A program made the position numbers and the translations under genes. 64,000 nt of DNA. Origin: Bacillus sp. FJAT-45037. Lineage in GTDB: Bacteria; Bacillota; Bacilli; Bacillales; Bacillaceae_D. This document shows, piece after piece, positions 8,644 through 16,003 of the stretch. Within the stretch, counting starts at the first letter, position 1, and the number at the start of each line of letters is the position of its first letter. The notes beneath the pieces are model-generated. The model saw nothing but the letters and a program-made list of their open reading frames with translations, was not told the origin of the DNA and searched no databases. The stretch spans positions 632,267 through 696,266 of the forward strand of contig NZ_KZ454938.1 of NCBI RefSeq assembly GCF_002797325.1, written 5' to 3'.

Positions 8644-9251
8644 ATACTTAGAAAATGGTGAAGGACACGAGCTGTTAAGCCCCAAATAACATAGTTTTCG
8701 TAAAAATAAAACAGTTCAGGAATGGTTTGAGTTCGTCCATTATAGGTTTTCTTATTAGGGATTAGATCAAATGGAAAATCACTAGCAGGTTCAAAGGTAA
8801 TCCCCATCTCAAATCTTTTAGGTTCATGCTCATATAAATAATCAAGTGGTACGGTAAACACTTCAGCTACTTCGTCATCATTCAGCACAAGGGCGCTAAG
8901 ATCTTCAATTACTCCGACAAAGGGGTAGATCACCCCGCGAAACGGCGTAACTAAATAATCGAGAGGAGCGATGATAGAGACTTGATTTTTTGGAATGCCA
9001 ATTTCTTCAGAGAGCTCGCGTACAGCAGCGGCTTCAGCATTTAAATCGGTGGCATCAATACGTCCACCAGGAAAGCAAATTTCGCCTGGTTGGCTACTTA
9101 GGTTCTTTGAACGGACTTCAAATAAAACAGAGAGTTTCCCGTCGGCATGAACAAGGGGGACTAATATGGCTGAATGCTTGGCTTTTCTATGACCGAGGAC
9201 ACCAGGTTGTCTGTTTGCCAAAAGTGATTTAATTGATGAAACAGTTGACAT
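8628..9251 (-). CDS. Nudix hydrolase, coenzyme A pyrophosphatase type
   Basis: This 207-residue cytosolic enzyme should split coenzyme A or a related nucleotide into 4'-phosphopantetheine and 3',5'-ADP. The Nudix box is GGRIDATD followed by AAAVRELSEEIGI, and the preceding block FEVRSKNLSSQPGEICFPGG is the extra signature of the CoA-specific (UPF0035, NUDT7/8-like) subfamily. The frame stays open 64 codons further upstream, but that would overlap the divergent marR gene; AAGGAGGGGATT lies directly before the ATG at 9251. Its actual substrate could be another CoA derivative. Confidence 0.88.
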   Translation of the reverse strand: MSTVSSIKSLLANRQPGVLGHRKAKHSAILVPLVHADGKLSVLFEVRSKNLSSQPGEICFPGGRIDATDLNAEAAAVRELSEEIGIPKNQVSIIAPLDYLVTPFRGVIYPFVGVIEDLSALVLNDDEVAEVFTVPLDYLYEHEPKRFEMGITFEPASDFPFDLIPNKKTYNGRTQTIPELFYFYENYVIWGLTARVLHHFLSITKRT

Positions 9252-9360
9252 TGTGTAATCCCCTCCTTCTTGTGTGTAAGGTTTTTTACGCTTAGTATAG
9301 CATAGGATGTGATCGAAAACGTAGTTGCAAAATAGGCTGAGGTCTTGTACACTGAAAAAA

Positions 9361-9378
9361 ATCTCAGATTTAAGATAA
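9361..9378 (+). promoter_or_regulatory. MhqR-like operator
   Basis: The bases ATCTCAGATTTAAGATAA match the MhqR operator I remember from Bacillus subtilis (ATCTCGAATTCGAGATAA) at 14 of 18 positions. They sit just before, and partly overlap, the ribosome binding site of the marR gene, which suits autorepression. Confidence 0.5.
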
Positions 9379-9391
9379 AGGGGATTATCCA

Positions 9392-9832
9392 ATGACAAAA
9401 GCAAATGATGAGCTTGCATTGAAGTTATTTGTTGTCTTATCAAGGGCTCACAATGCAGTCATACATGAAGTAGAAAAAGATATCCGCGGATACGGGGTCA
9501 ATCCAACAGAATTTGCGGTCCTTGAGTTGCTCTATCATAAAGGAAGTCAGCCTCTACAAAAGATTGGTGAAAAAATTTTAATATCAAGTGGAAGTATCAC
9601 ATACGTCGTTGATAAGCTTGAAAAAAAACAACTATTAGTCAGGCTCCCGTGTCCAAAAGATCGTCGGATTACTTATGCTACGTTAACAGATGAGGGGACG
9701 AGTTGGATGAACGAACGATTCGATGATCATAAAAAAAGAATTGCTAGTATATTATCAGGATTGAATGATGAAGAAACCGAACAGACGATCGCACTGCTAA
9801 AAAAGCTTGGGCTTCATGCGCTTCAAGCATAG
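9392..9832 (+). CDS. MarR-family repressor, MhqR-like
   Basis: This 146-residue winged-helix regulator has the dimerising N-terminal helices (about 1-35), the helix-turn-helix with recognition helix in the stretch IGEKILISSGSITYVVDKLEKK (about 66-88), and the wing CPKDRRITYATLTDEG (about 91-106). The run NPTEFAVLELLYHKG and the core after it are close to MhqR (YkvE), the quinone-responsive repressor of Bacillus subtilis, as I recall it. AAAGGGGA precedes the ATG. A match to the MhqR operator lies immediately upstream, while none of the usual mhq target genes are adjacent. A single cysteine (C91, in the wing) is present. Confidence 0.8.
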   Translation: MTKANDELALKLFVVLSRAHNAVIHEVEKDIRGYGVNPTEFAVLELLYHKGSQPLQKIGEKILISSGSITYVVDKLEKKQLLVRLPCPKDRRITYATLTDEGTSWMNERFDDHKKRIASILSGLNDEETEQTIALLKKLGLHALQA

Positions 9833-9975
9833 AACTTGTGTCAGTCACGTATGATAGAAAATGTGTGAGAAGATATGACATATAAGCTGAATTAGGTAGA
9901 AGAGTCAGTTAAGATAAACGTAGGAAAGGTCATAGACCTAGCTTCCAAAATGTTCTCTCTACTCTCCCCATTGTT

Positions 9976-10007
9976 AGCGGTTCACTTAGGTGAACCGCTC
10001 TTTTTTT
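9976..10007 (+). terminator. Rho-independent terminator
   Basis: A perfect ten-pair stem (AGCGGTTCAC and complement) with a TTAG loop is followed by a run of T. It lies 144 bases beyond the marR stop; the space between holds no convincing reading frame or RNA. Confidence 0.9.
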
Positions 10008-10057
10008 ACAGGTCGTGACAGGTTAAGACAAAAAACATTTCCTAGGCAATAGGTCAT

Positions 10058-11050
10058 TTAATATAAAAGGTCGATAAACTCTTCTTTAGCAAGATTACCA
10101 AAGTACATTTTCAGATCCGTTTCAGCAAAAGCGTCAGAAAGAGCTTCGCTATCATACCGAACACCGAGTAACATTTCCTCGAGCTCACTCACATCGCCCA
10201 CACCGAAGAAGTCTCCATAGATTTTGCATGCTTCAATCTTTCCTTTACGAACATTTAAACGCACATCAATGGAACCAATCGCGAAACGTTTGGAACGTTT
10301 TAGATCAAATGAAGGGGACTTTCCGTAATTCCAATCCCAATGACGGTATCTCTTTTTGGATATGCCTTCAATTTCCTTCCAATCCACTTCTGTTAATTGA
10401 TATGTTGGAATATCATTTTTTATTTCGAAGATTGATTGCAAAAGGACTTGTTTAAATTCGTCCATTGTTAATGGCTGACTAAGAAACTCAGAAATATTGG
10501 CTACTCGACTGCGAATGGATTTAATGCCTTTTGACCTTATTTTTTCATCTTTTACATTCAAGGCAGCTACGACATGTTCCATTTCAGAATCGAGCATAAG
10601 TGTCCCGTGGCTGAACATACGCCCTTTGGTGGAGAATTGTGCATTTCCAGAGATCTTCCGTTCGCCGACATGAATATCATTACGTCCGCTTAAGACCGCT
10701 TCTACCCCTAATTTTTTTAATGCGTCAACAACAGGTTCTGTGAATTTCTTGAAATTATGAAAAGATTCACCGTCATCTTTTGTGATGAAACTGAAGTTTA
10801 AGTTGCCTAAGTCGTGATAGACAGCGCCTCCACCTGATAAACGTCTGATTACATGTATGTTATTTTCTTTCACATAATCAAGGTTTATTTCCTCGAGTGT
10901 GTTTTGGTTTTTCCCAATGATGATCGATGGTTCATTGACATAGAACAATAGATACGAATGCTCTTTGTCTAAATGCTTTAGAGCGAATTCCTCAATAGCG
11001 AGGTTGATTCGAGGGTCAGTGATTCCTTGGTTATTAATAAATTTCAACAA
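10058..11050 (-). CDS. lplJ: Lipoate--protein ligase
   Basis: This 330-residue enzyme activates free lipoate with ATP and attaches it to lipoyl domains of 2-oxoacid dehydrogenases and the glycine cleavage system. The N-terminus (NNQGITDPRINLAIEEFAL) and the core motif RRLSGGGAVYHDLGNLNFSF (about residues 69-88) are diagnostic, followed by SGRNDIHVGERKISGNAQ with the catalytic lysine, and a C-terminal accessory domain typical of LplA/LplJ. The start is TTG, or the next TTG codon; GAGAGG lies upstream, and the nearby ATG is out of frame. It is a single gene flanked by unrelated units. Confidence 0.93.
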   Translation of the reverse strand: MLKFINNQGITDPRINLAIEEFALKHLDKEHSYLLFYVNEPSIIIGKNQNTLEEINLDYVKENNIHVIRRLSGGGAVYHDLGNLNFSFITKDDGESFHNFKKFTEPVVDALKKLGVEAVLSGRNDIHVGERKISGNAQFSTKGRMFSHGTLMLDSEMEHVVAALNVKDEKIRSKGIKSIRSRVANISEFLSQPLTMDEFKQVLLQSIFEIKNDIPTYQLTEVDWKEIEGISKKRYRHWDWNYGKSPSFDLKRSKRFAIGSIDVRLNVRKGKIEACKIYGDFFGVGDVSELEEMLLGVRYDSEALSDAFAETDLKMYFGNLAKEEFIDLLY

Positions 11051-11217
11051 GAACGTTCATCCTCTCTACTTTTTTCTTCTTCTAGTATAGTGTTTGTTTT
11101 AAATTACGTCTAATTGCACAGCACGAGGACTGTTGGTGGAAAAGATCAATCATGAATAGGAATAGAAGCCAATTGGAAACATATGCTTGCACCTATTAAA
11201 AAAAGGAGATGAGTAAA

Positions 11218-11928
11218 ATGAAGAAAGTTTTTGGACTTGCATTGCTTCTAGTGATGTTGCTTGCTTTTGCCGGAGCAAGTGTTGCCAGTGAGGTGGCTAT
11301 GGTACGCGTGCTTCACGCTTCCCCTGATGCACCAGCCGTTGATGTGTATGTAAATGACGACCTAGTTTTAGATAATGTAGAATATAAAATGGTAAGTAAG
11401 TACTTAACTGTACCTGAAGGAACACATAAGGTTGAAATTTATCCTGCAGGAGATAGCGAAACAGTGGTTATCACTGAGCAAGTGACAGTCAGCGCAGGAA
11501 AAGCTTATACGGTAGCTGCGATTGGTCATTTAGAGTCGATGCGGTTGACAGCATTAGCAGATGAAAAAGAAGTGACCGACGGAAATACAAAAATTCGTGT
11601 CGCTCATTTTTCGCCTGATGCCCCCGCTGTAGATATTGCTACAGATACAGGAGATGTCTTGTTCCCTAATGCGGCATTTTCAGCAGTGACGGAGTACTTA
11701 GAATTACCAGAAGGACAATATAATCTACAAATTCGCGCGGCAGGAACGGAAGATGTCGTAGAAGAATTACCTGAACTTGAGTTAAAAAATGGCATGGTTT
11801 ATACAGCAGTAGCAGTTGGTCTGTTAAACGGAGAGCCTGAATTTGACGTCATCCTCCTCATGGATGCTATGCGAAATCCAGATGATGTGCCAAAAACAGG
11901 GTTAGGTGGCGCTTCAAGCGTTCAATAA
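11218..11928 (+). CDS. Secreted DUF4397 repeat protein with a VPKTG C-terminal motif
   Basis: The 236-residue product has a signal peptide (about residues 1-24, ending in ASVASE) and two DUF4397 beta-domains. Each opens with the family signature: VLHASPDAPAVDVYV near residue 31 and VAHFSPDAPAVDI near residue 131. The C-terminus reads VPKTGLGGASSVQ, a sortase-like pentapeptide followed by only eight residues, with no membrane helix or basic tail. The ATG at 11218 is chosen because AAAGGAG lies nine bases before it; an ATG at 11209 is too close. The next gene, one base after the stop, is a class F sortase, implying the two act together at the cell surface. Confidence 0.85.
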   Translation: MKKVFGLALLLVMLLAFAGASVASEVAMVRVLHASPDAPAVDVYVNDDLVLDNVEYKMVSKYLTVPEGTHKVEIYPAGDSETVVITEQVTVSAGKAYTVAAIGHLESMRLTALADEKEVTDGNTKIRVAHFSPDAPAVDIATDTGDVLFPNAAFSAVTEYLELPEGQYNLQIRAAGTEDVVEELPELELKNGMVYTAVAVGLLNGEPEFDVILLMDAMRNPDDVPKTGLGGASSVQ

Positions 11929-11929
11929 C

Positions 11930-12487
11930 ATGAAGGGTTGTCTATTAGCTATATCGATACTTGTTGGACTGTATCAGCCGTCTGTTGTTGATGCGAGAGA
12001 GAGTTTGACTGGTTTTGCGCCTAATCAGCTAAAAATTCCTTCTTTATCAATTGATGCCGAGGTTACACCAATTGGTTATTCGGAGCTTCAACAGATTCCA
12101 GATGATGGAGAAGCGGTGTTTTGGTATAAAGATGGGGTGAATCCAGGTGGCCCGGGACATGCTGTCATGGCGGGACATTTTGATGATTATGTTGGCCCCG
12201 CCATTTTTTACTCGTTAAATGAGTTACGTGCAGGTGACTTCATGTACATTGTGAATGAGAACGATCAAATTTTGACTTATCAAGTTGAATCGATTGATGA
12301 ATACGAACGAGATCAGGCACCGATAGATACAATCTTTCAAACGAATGGTCCGTCAAAAATAAAATTGATCACTTGCTCAGGTTATTATAGTAAAAAGCAA
12401 AGGACTCACACTCATCGATTAGTTGTAACGGCATTATTAGTTGGTCGCCCACACCCATATAAACAAATAACTGAGCCCAGTGAGTAG
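11930..12487 (+). CDS. Class F sortase
   Basis: Sortases are extracytoplasmic cysteine transpeptidases that cleave a sorting signal and join the protein to another group. The 185-residue product has an N-terminal membrane or signal segment (about 1-20), then the sortase barrel with catalytic histidine in MAGHFDD, catalytic cysteine in LITCSGYY, and arginine in THTHRLVVTA. The overall pattern fits class F (LPXTG-like, short). The ATG lies one base after the stop of the DUF4397 gene with no clear ribosome binding site, so translation is probably coupled; an in-frame GTG at 11906 is an alternative. The adjacent VPKTG protein is the obvious substrate candidate. Confidence 0.88.
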   Translation: MKGCLLAISILVGLYQPSVVDARESLTGFAPNQLKIPSLSIDAEVTPIGYSELQQIPDDGEAVFWYKDGVNPGGPGHAVMAGHFDDYVGPAIFYSLNELRAGDFMYIVNENDQILTYQVESIDEYERDQAPIDTIFQTNGPSKIKLITCSGYYSKKQRTHTHRLVVTALLVGRPHPYKQITEPSE

Positions 12488-12510
12488 GCTCGGCTATTTG
12501 TTGTTTTTTA
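12462..12510 (+). terminator. Terminator after the sortase gene
   Basis: A 16-position stem with two imperfect pairs (AACAAATAACTGAGCC with GGCTCGGCTATTTGTT) is followed by a T-run. The sortase stop codon is in the loop. Confidence 0.85.
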
Positions 12511-12586
12511 GGAGGGAAGGTTATAGGATTAGCAGTTCGTAGCGTATAGTTGAAGTAAAGAGATACAATAGAATGGGGATGAAAAT

Positions 12587-13063
12587 ATGAATATTAGACA
12601 TGTAGTAGAAGCTGATTATGCACGTGTCATCGCCATTATCGATGATTGGTGGGGCGGCCGCATGATGAGTGATATGTTGCAGCGTTTGTTTTTCATCCAT
12701 TTTCAACATACAAGTTATGTTATTGAAGGAAAAAAGGAGATTATCGGTTTTTTAATCGGATTCACTTCAGATACACACCCAAAAATAGGCTATATTCATT
12801 TTGTTGGCATTCATCCATCGGCACGAAAGGAAGGCCATGCCCGTATTTTATATGAAGCTTTTTTCGAAAAAGCGACAGAGCTAGGGTGTACCTTGATTCA
12901 TTGTGTGACATCGCCAGTGAATAAGGGTTCGATTGCATTTCACCGACGAATGGGCTTTACAATAAGAGAAGGAACGACGATACAAAATGGCATCTCGGTA
13001 TACAAAAATTATGATGGGCCAGGAAAAGACCGAGTCCTATTTGAGAAAGTTCTACCTTCATAA
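12587..13063 (+). CDS. GNAT-family N-acetyltransferase
   Basis: This 158-residue protein has the acetyl-CoA-binding fold of GNAT enzymes. The beta4 strand reads YIHFVGIHPSAR, the pyrophosphate-binding loop is RKEGHARILYEAFF (a variant of the usual Q/RxxGxG/A), and the late strand contains NKGSIAFHRRMGF, the CoA-side motif of small-molecule acetyltransferases. The substrate is unknown. A GGGGATG-type site precedes the ATG. It is monocistronic with its own terminator. Confidence 0.88.
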   Translation: MNIRHVVEADYARVIAIIDDWWGGRMMSDMLQRLFFIHFQHTSYVIEGKKEIIGFLIGFTSDTHPKIGYIHFVGIHPSARKEGHARILYEAFFEKATELGCTLIHCVTSPVNKGSIAFHRRMGFTIREGTTIQNGISVYKNYDGPGKDRVLFEKVLPS

Positions 13064-13069
13064 GGATTG

Positions 13070-13104
13070 AAGCAAAGCTCTGAGAAGAGGGCTTTGCTTT
13101 TTGG
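13070..13104 (+). terminator. Terminator after the acetyltransferase gene
   Basis: A 12-pair stem with one imperfect pair (AAGCAAAGCTCT and AGGGCTTTGCTT) is followed by TTTT. Confidence 0.85.
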
Positions 13105-13124
13105 ATTTTATCTCTAGGCTCGAG

Positions 13125-13150
13125 CTGATTTTGCATAAATGCAAATTCAG
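13125..13150. promoter_or_regulatory. 26-base near-palindrome, operator candidate
   Basis: The arms CTGATTTTGCAT and ATGCAAATTCAG are complementary except at one position and are separated by two bases. It lies about 100 bases before the M20 peptidase start. No regulator is known to me for it. Confidence 0.35.
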
Positions 13151-13250
13151 TCTTGTCAAAAGGGCGAAAATCAACGAAAATATAGGGAATAGCTAGCATA
13201 TACTAGTGTAGGCAGGTAAATGTGTAGGAGAAGAAAGAAGGTACACGATC

Positions 13251-14390
13251 ATGATCGAGATTCATTCAAAAGAAAAGGAAATGCTGACATTGCTAGAGTT
13301 ACTGGTCAATACCGATAGTGGTTCGACCAATAAAGCTGGTGTTGATCAAGTTGGGGAGATTATAACGGAGAAATTTTTAGCTTTAGGGTTTTCCGTTCGT
13401 GTGGTTGAGAACGAAAAAGTAGGAAACCATCTGGTGATTGAACATTCTGAAGCGGAACATCGAGATGTTCTCATTGTCGCTCATATGGATACAGTGTTTG
13501 AAGAAGGAACAGCGAAAGACCGTCCATTCCGAATTGATCCAGAAAAAGGGCGTGCCTACGGACCTGGTGTAATTGATATGAAGGGAAGCTTAGTATCTGT
13601 TATTTATGCGTTACGTGCTTTGAAGCAAGTTGGCGATGATTCGTATAAAAATGTTCGAATTATTTTAAATAGTGATGAAGAGATTGGTTCAAAGACGTCA
13701 AGAGCACTCATTGAACATGCAACCAAAGGCATCTCTTACGCATTGATTATGGAGCCAGCGAGAAAAGATGGTTCACTTGTTACCGAGCGTCGAGGTAGTG
13801 GACGATACAAAATTAAAGTGCATGGACGAGCTGCGCATTCAGGAATCGAACCTGAAAAGGGAAGAAGTGCGATTGAAGAACTCGCTCATAAGATTGTGAA
13901 GCTTTATGAATTAAATGATCACGAACACGGAATTTCCGTCAACGTTGGGATTATTGAAGGGGGAGATGCGGTTAATACCGTTTCCTCAACTGCGATTGGT
14001 CATGTCGATGTCCGAGTGTCGACACTGCAACAAGCCGAAGAGATGGAATACAAAATTGAACAAGTATGCGCGACCACTGATGTTTTTGGAACGAAGATTG
14101 AATTAACGGGAGACATCAGCCGCCCACCGATGTTGAAAAACGAGAAAATCACTCATTTATTTCAAATTGTACAAGAAGTCGGGCAAGAGCTTGGGATGAA
14201 TATTAAGGACACAAGAACCGGAGGCGGATCGGATGCTTCCTTCACGGCAGCGATGGGAATACCGACGATCGATGGCCTCGGTCCAATTGGCGGAAATGCG
14301 CATAGTGAACATGAATATTTAGAAATTGCCTCACTGACAGAACGAACAGAATTACTGGCGAAAATCATTCAACGTCTACATGTCGATTAA
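13251..14390 (+). CDS. M20-family metallopeptidase (glutamate carboxypeptidase-like)
   Basis: This 379-residue di-zinc hydrolase removes an amino acid from a small peptide or N-acyl/folyl substrate in the cytosol. Metal ligands are visible in order: HMDTV (about residue 78), GPGVIDMKG with the bridging aspartate, SDEEIGS with the catalytic and metal-binding glutamates, MEPAR, and the final histidine in NAHSEHEYLE. The dimerisation (lid) domain lies at about 180-290 and contains RGSGRYKIKVHGRAAHSG. It is of the CPG2 type rather than the peptidase T type; the substrate is not determinable. It is monocistronic with a palindromic site about 100 bases upstream. Confidence 0.88.
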   Translation: MIEIHSKEKEMLTLLELLVNTDSGSTNKAGVDQVGEIITEKFLALGFSVRVVENEKVGNHLVIEHSEAEHRDVLIVAHMDTVFEEGTAKDRPFRIDPEKGRAYGPGVIDMKGSLVSVIYALRALKQVGDDSYKNVRIILNSDEEIGSKTSRALIEHATKGISYALIMEPARKDGSLVTERRGSGRYKIKVHGRAAHSGIEPEKGRSAIEELAHKIVKLYELNDHEHGISVNVGIIEGGDAVNTVSSTAIGHVDVRVSTLQQAEEMEYKIEQVCATTDVFGTKIELTGDISRPPMLKNEKITHLFQIVQEVGQELGMNIKDTRTGGGSDASFTAAMGIPTIDGLGPIGGNAHSEHEYLEIASLTERTELLAKIIQRLHVD

Positions 14391-14410
14391 TAAAAATATC
14401 AATACATGCG

Positions 14411-14441
14411 GAGCCTTACCATCATGGTAGGCTCTTTTTTT
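14411..14441 (+). terminator. Terminator after the M20 peptidase gene
   Basis: The stem GAGCCTTACCAT with ATGGTAGGCTC (one bulged T) is followed by seven T. Confidence 0.9.
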
Positions 14442-14513
14442 GTTTAGAGAATGAGAAAAAGGGTACATTTTAAGTAATAGACGAGCATTTAATTTATCTA
14501 GGAGGGTTTTATC

Positions 14514-15011
14514 ATGGAACAACCAAAAGGTTATCGCACAACACAAACACAAGTAGGAACAACAGGTAATGAAAAAAGCGGGAGTCTTATGAAAGGCATT
14601 GTCATTGGAGCAGCAGTCGGAGCTGCAGTAGCGATGTTGGATCCTAAGACGAGAAATCGTGTCACTACAGCAACGAGTGATATGAAAGACCAAACAATGG
14701 ATATGTATACAAAAGTAAGAGAAAATCCTGAAGAAGTGAAAACAGATATCCAAGCACGAGTACAATCGGCATCCGCTGTATTAAAAGAAGCCATTACGGA
14801 GGCAAAGGATCTATATGAACGAATTAATGGTGATCTTAAAGAGCAAGTTAATGATGTGAAAGAAGACTCGATGGATCTTGTCAATCAAGCGCAAGAAGTG
14901 AAAGAGGACATGAAGAACATTGGGGCGAAAGTTGCTGAGGCAAAGGAAGAAGCCACTTCGGATGAGAGTACGAATCAGTCATCAAGAAAAATTCCAGGTA
15001 GCATCGGTTAA
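14514..15011 (+). CDS. YtxH-like stress protein
   Basis: This 165-residue protein has one glycine/alanine-rich hydrophobic segment (about residues 26-43, MKGIVIGAAVGAAVAMLDPK), the hallmark of YtxH / DUF4497-type proteins, followed by a long charged amphipathic helix of lysine- and glutamate-rich repeats (KEQVNDVKEDSMDLVNQAQ). This layout is typical of general-stress or desiccation-associated proteins; the molecular role is unknown. AGGAGGGTTTTATC precedes the ATG. It lies 87 bases before the DUF302 gene in the same direction. Confidence 0.8.
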   Translation: MEQPKGYRTTQTQVGTTGNEKSGSLMKGIVIGAAVGAAVAMLDPKTRNRVTTATSDMKDQTMDMYTKVRENPEEVKTDIQARVQSASAVLKEAITEAKDLYERINGDLKEQVNDVKEDSMDLVNQAQEVKEDMKNIGAKVAEAKEEATSDESTNQSSRKIPGSIG

Positions 15012-15098
15012 ACTTGCGCAGAAGATTTTTTATTGATAAAGTAAGGTGGTAATATAGGTAATGGGGTATATATCACTTAACTAAAAGGAGGCTTTTTT

Positions 15099-15491
15099 AT
15101 GTTTCATGTCACACTAGAATCAAGCGAAACACTGGATGTAACCGTCGAGAAATTGGTGGCCAATTTAAAAGAACAAGAATTTGGTGTCTTATGGGACTTT
15201 GACTTGAAGGCTAAGTTAGAAGAAAAAGGTCAAACGTTTGAAGAAGATTTCCGTGTGCTTGAAGTATGTAATCCTAAAGTGGCGAAGGATGTTCTCTCTG
15301 TTTCCTTACTTGCTGGGTATTTTCTCCCTTGTAAAATGGTCGTTTACGTCGAAAACGGAACTACCAAGATTGGAATGCCTAAGCCAACATACTTAATGGG
15401 TGCTCTTGAGCAAGATGAGCTAGTTAAGATAGCCGCATCAGTCGAAGAACGAATTTTTGCAGCCATGAAACAGACAGTCGAATCAGCATAA
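15099..15491 (+). CDS. DUF302 domain protein
   Basis: This 130-residue cytosolic protein is made of one DUF302 domain. Marks are the N-terminal strand-helix VTLESSETLDVTVEKLVANL, GQTFEEDFRVLEVCNPKVA (the EVCNP block) and LAGYFLPCKMVVYVE with a second conserved cysteine. The domain's biochemical function is not established; a thiol- or metal-related role has been suggested from the cysteines, and this is only inference. AAAAGGAGG precedes the ATG. The gene ends at a repeat-derived hairpin. Confidence 0.85.
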   Translation: MFHVTLESSETLDVTVEKLVANLKEQEFGVLWDFDLKAKLEEKGQTFEEDFRVLEVCNPKVAKDVLSVSLLAGYFLPCKMVVYVENGTTKIGMPKPTYLMGALEQDELVKIAASVEERIFAAMKQTVESA

Positions 15492-15500
15492 TCGGCAAAT

Positions 15501-15560
15501 GAGGCAGGGACATAAATGATTTAACCAACAGGAGAAGTCAATGCTTCTCCTGTTTAGTTA
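15501..15560 (+). repeat. Intergenic repeat remnant with terminator-like hairpin
   Basis: Bases 15501-15525 (GAGGCAGGGACATAAATG, then ATTTAAC) match 20 of 25 positions at the start of the long palindrome near 2347. They are followed by an 11-pair hairpin (AACAGGAGAAG at 15527-15537 and complement at 15544-15554). The far arm is missing or diverged. Confidence 0.55.
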
Positions 15561-15900
15561 TGTGGACTCTTACTTCAACTTGTAAGAGCTCTTCAATATC
15601 GTCGATCAGTAGGACGAAGTAGTCGATCTCATCGAGCACGTCACTGCTGCCGTATCGCTGAAGTAAAAACGTCTTAACGGCGAGGAGGCTAATTGAAAAA
15701 GTCATTGGTTTATCTCTGACACGCAGTAATTCACCGAGCGTAACGGTTAATCCGCGAAATTCATCATGAAACTCTTCTGTATAAAAGCGTTCAAAAGGAC
15801 CACAGACTTCATAGGTGGCGGTTTGATCTGATTTCGAAGCAGGAACGATGAGTAATTTTGGTTGCTGCGAACCGTCTATTTCTTCATAGAAAACCTTCAT
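15538..15900 (-). CDS. Hypothetical protein, 120 residues
   Basis: I do not recognise this protein. It is soluble and acidic, with no signal peptide or membrane segment. The N-terminus is beta-rich (MKVFYEEI...PKLLIVPASK), the middle mixed, and the C-terminal third strongly acidic and hydrophobic (DVLDEIDYFVLLIDDIEELLQ) before a short basic tail. A near-perfect ribosome binding site (AAGGAGGTGAAC) makes it a real gene. Its last codons lie inside the hairpin shared with the convergent DUF302 gene. It follows the LysR gene on the same strand. Confidence 0.7.
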   Translation of the reverse strand: MKVFYEEIDGSQQPKLLIVPASKSDQTATYEVCGPFERFYTEEFHDEFRGLTVTLGELLRVRDKPMTFSISLLAVKTFLLQRYGSSDVLDEIDYFVLLIDDIEELLQVEVRVHITKQEKH

Positions 15901-15971
15901 TTGTTCACCTCCTTATCATATTGTAAACGTCACGATGCATGATACATAGACAAAAGCATAAGTAAGCAAGG

Positions 15972-16003
15972 GCAGCTAGTAGTGAGTAATCACTAGTAGC
16001 TGC
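15972..16003. terminator. Hairpin at the 3' end of the LysR gene
   Basis: A 14-pair stem with one mismatch (GCAGCTAGTAGTGA and TCACTAGTAGCTGC, loop GTAA) overlaps the LysR stop codon. No T-run follows on the minus strand; a weak one follows on the plus strand. Confidence 0.5.

Noticed and set aside
9833-9975. Small RNA between the marR stop and its terminator
   Set aside because: No convincing promoter or conserved structure could be seen; it may simply be a long 3' untranslated region.
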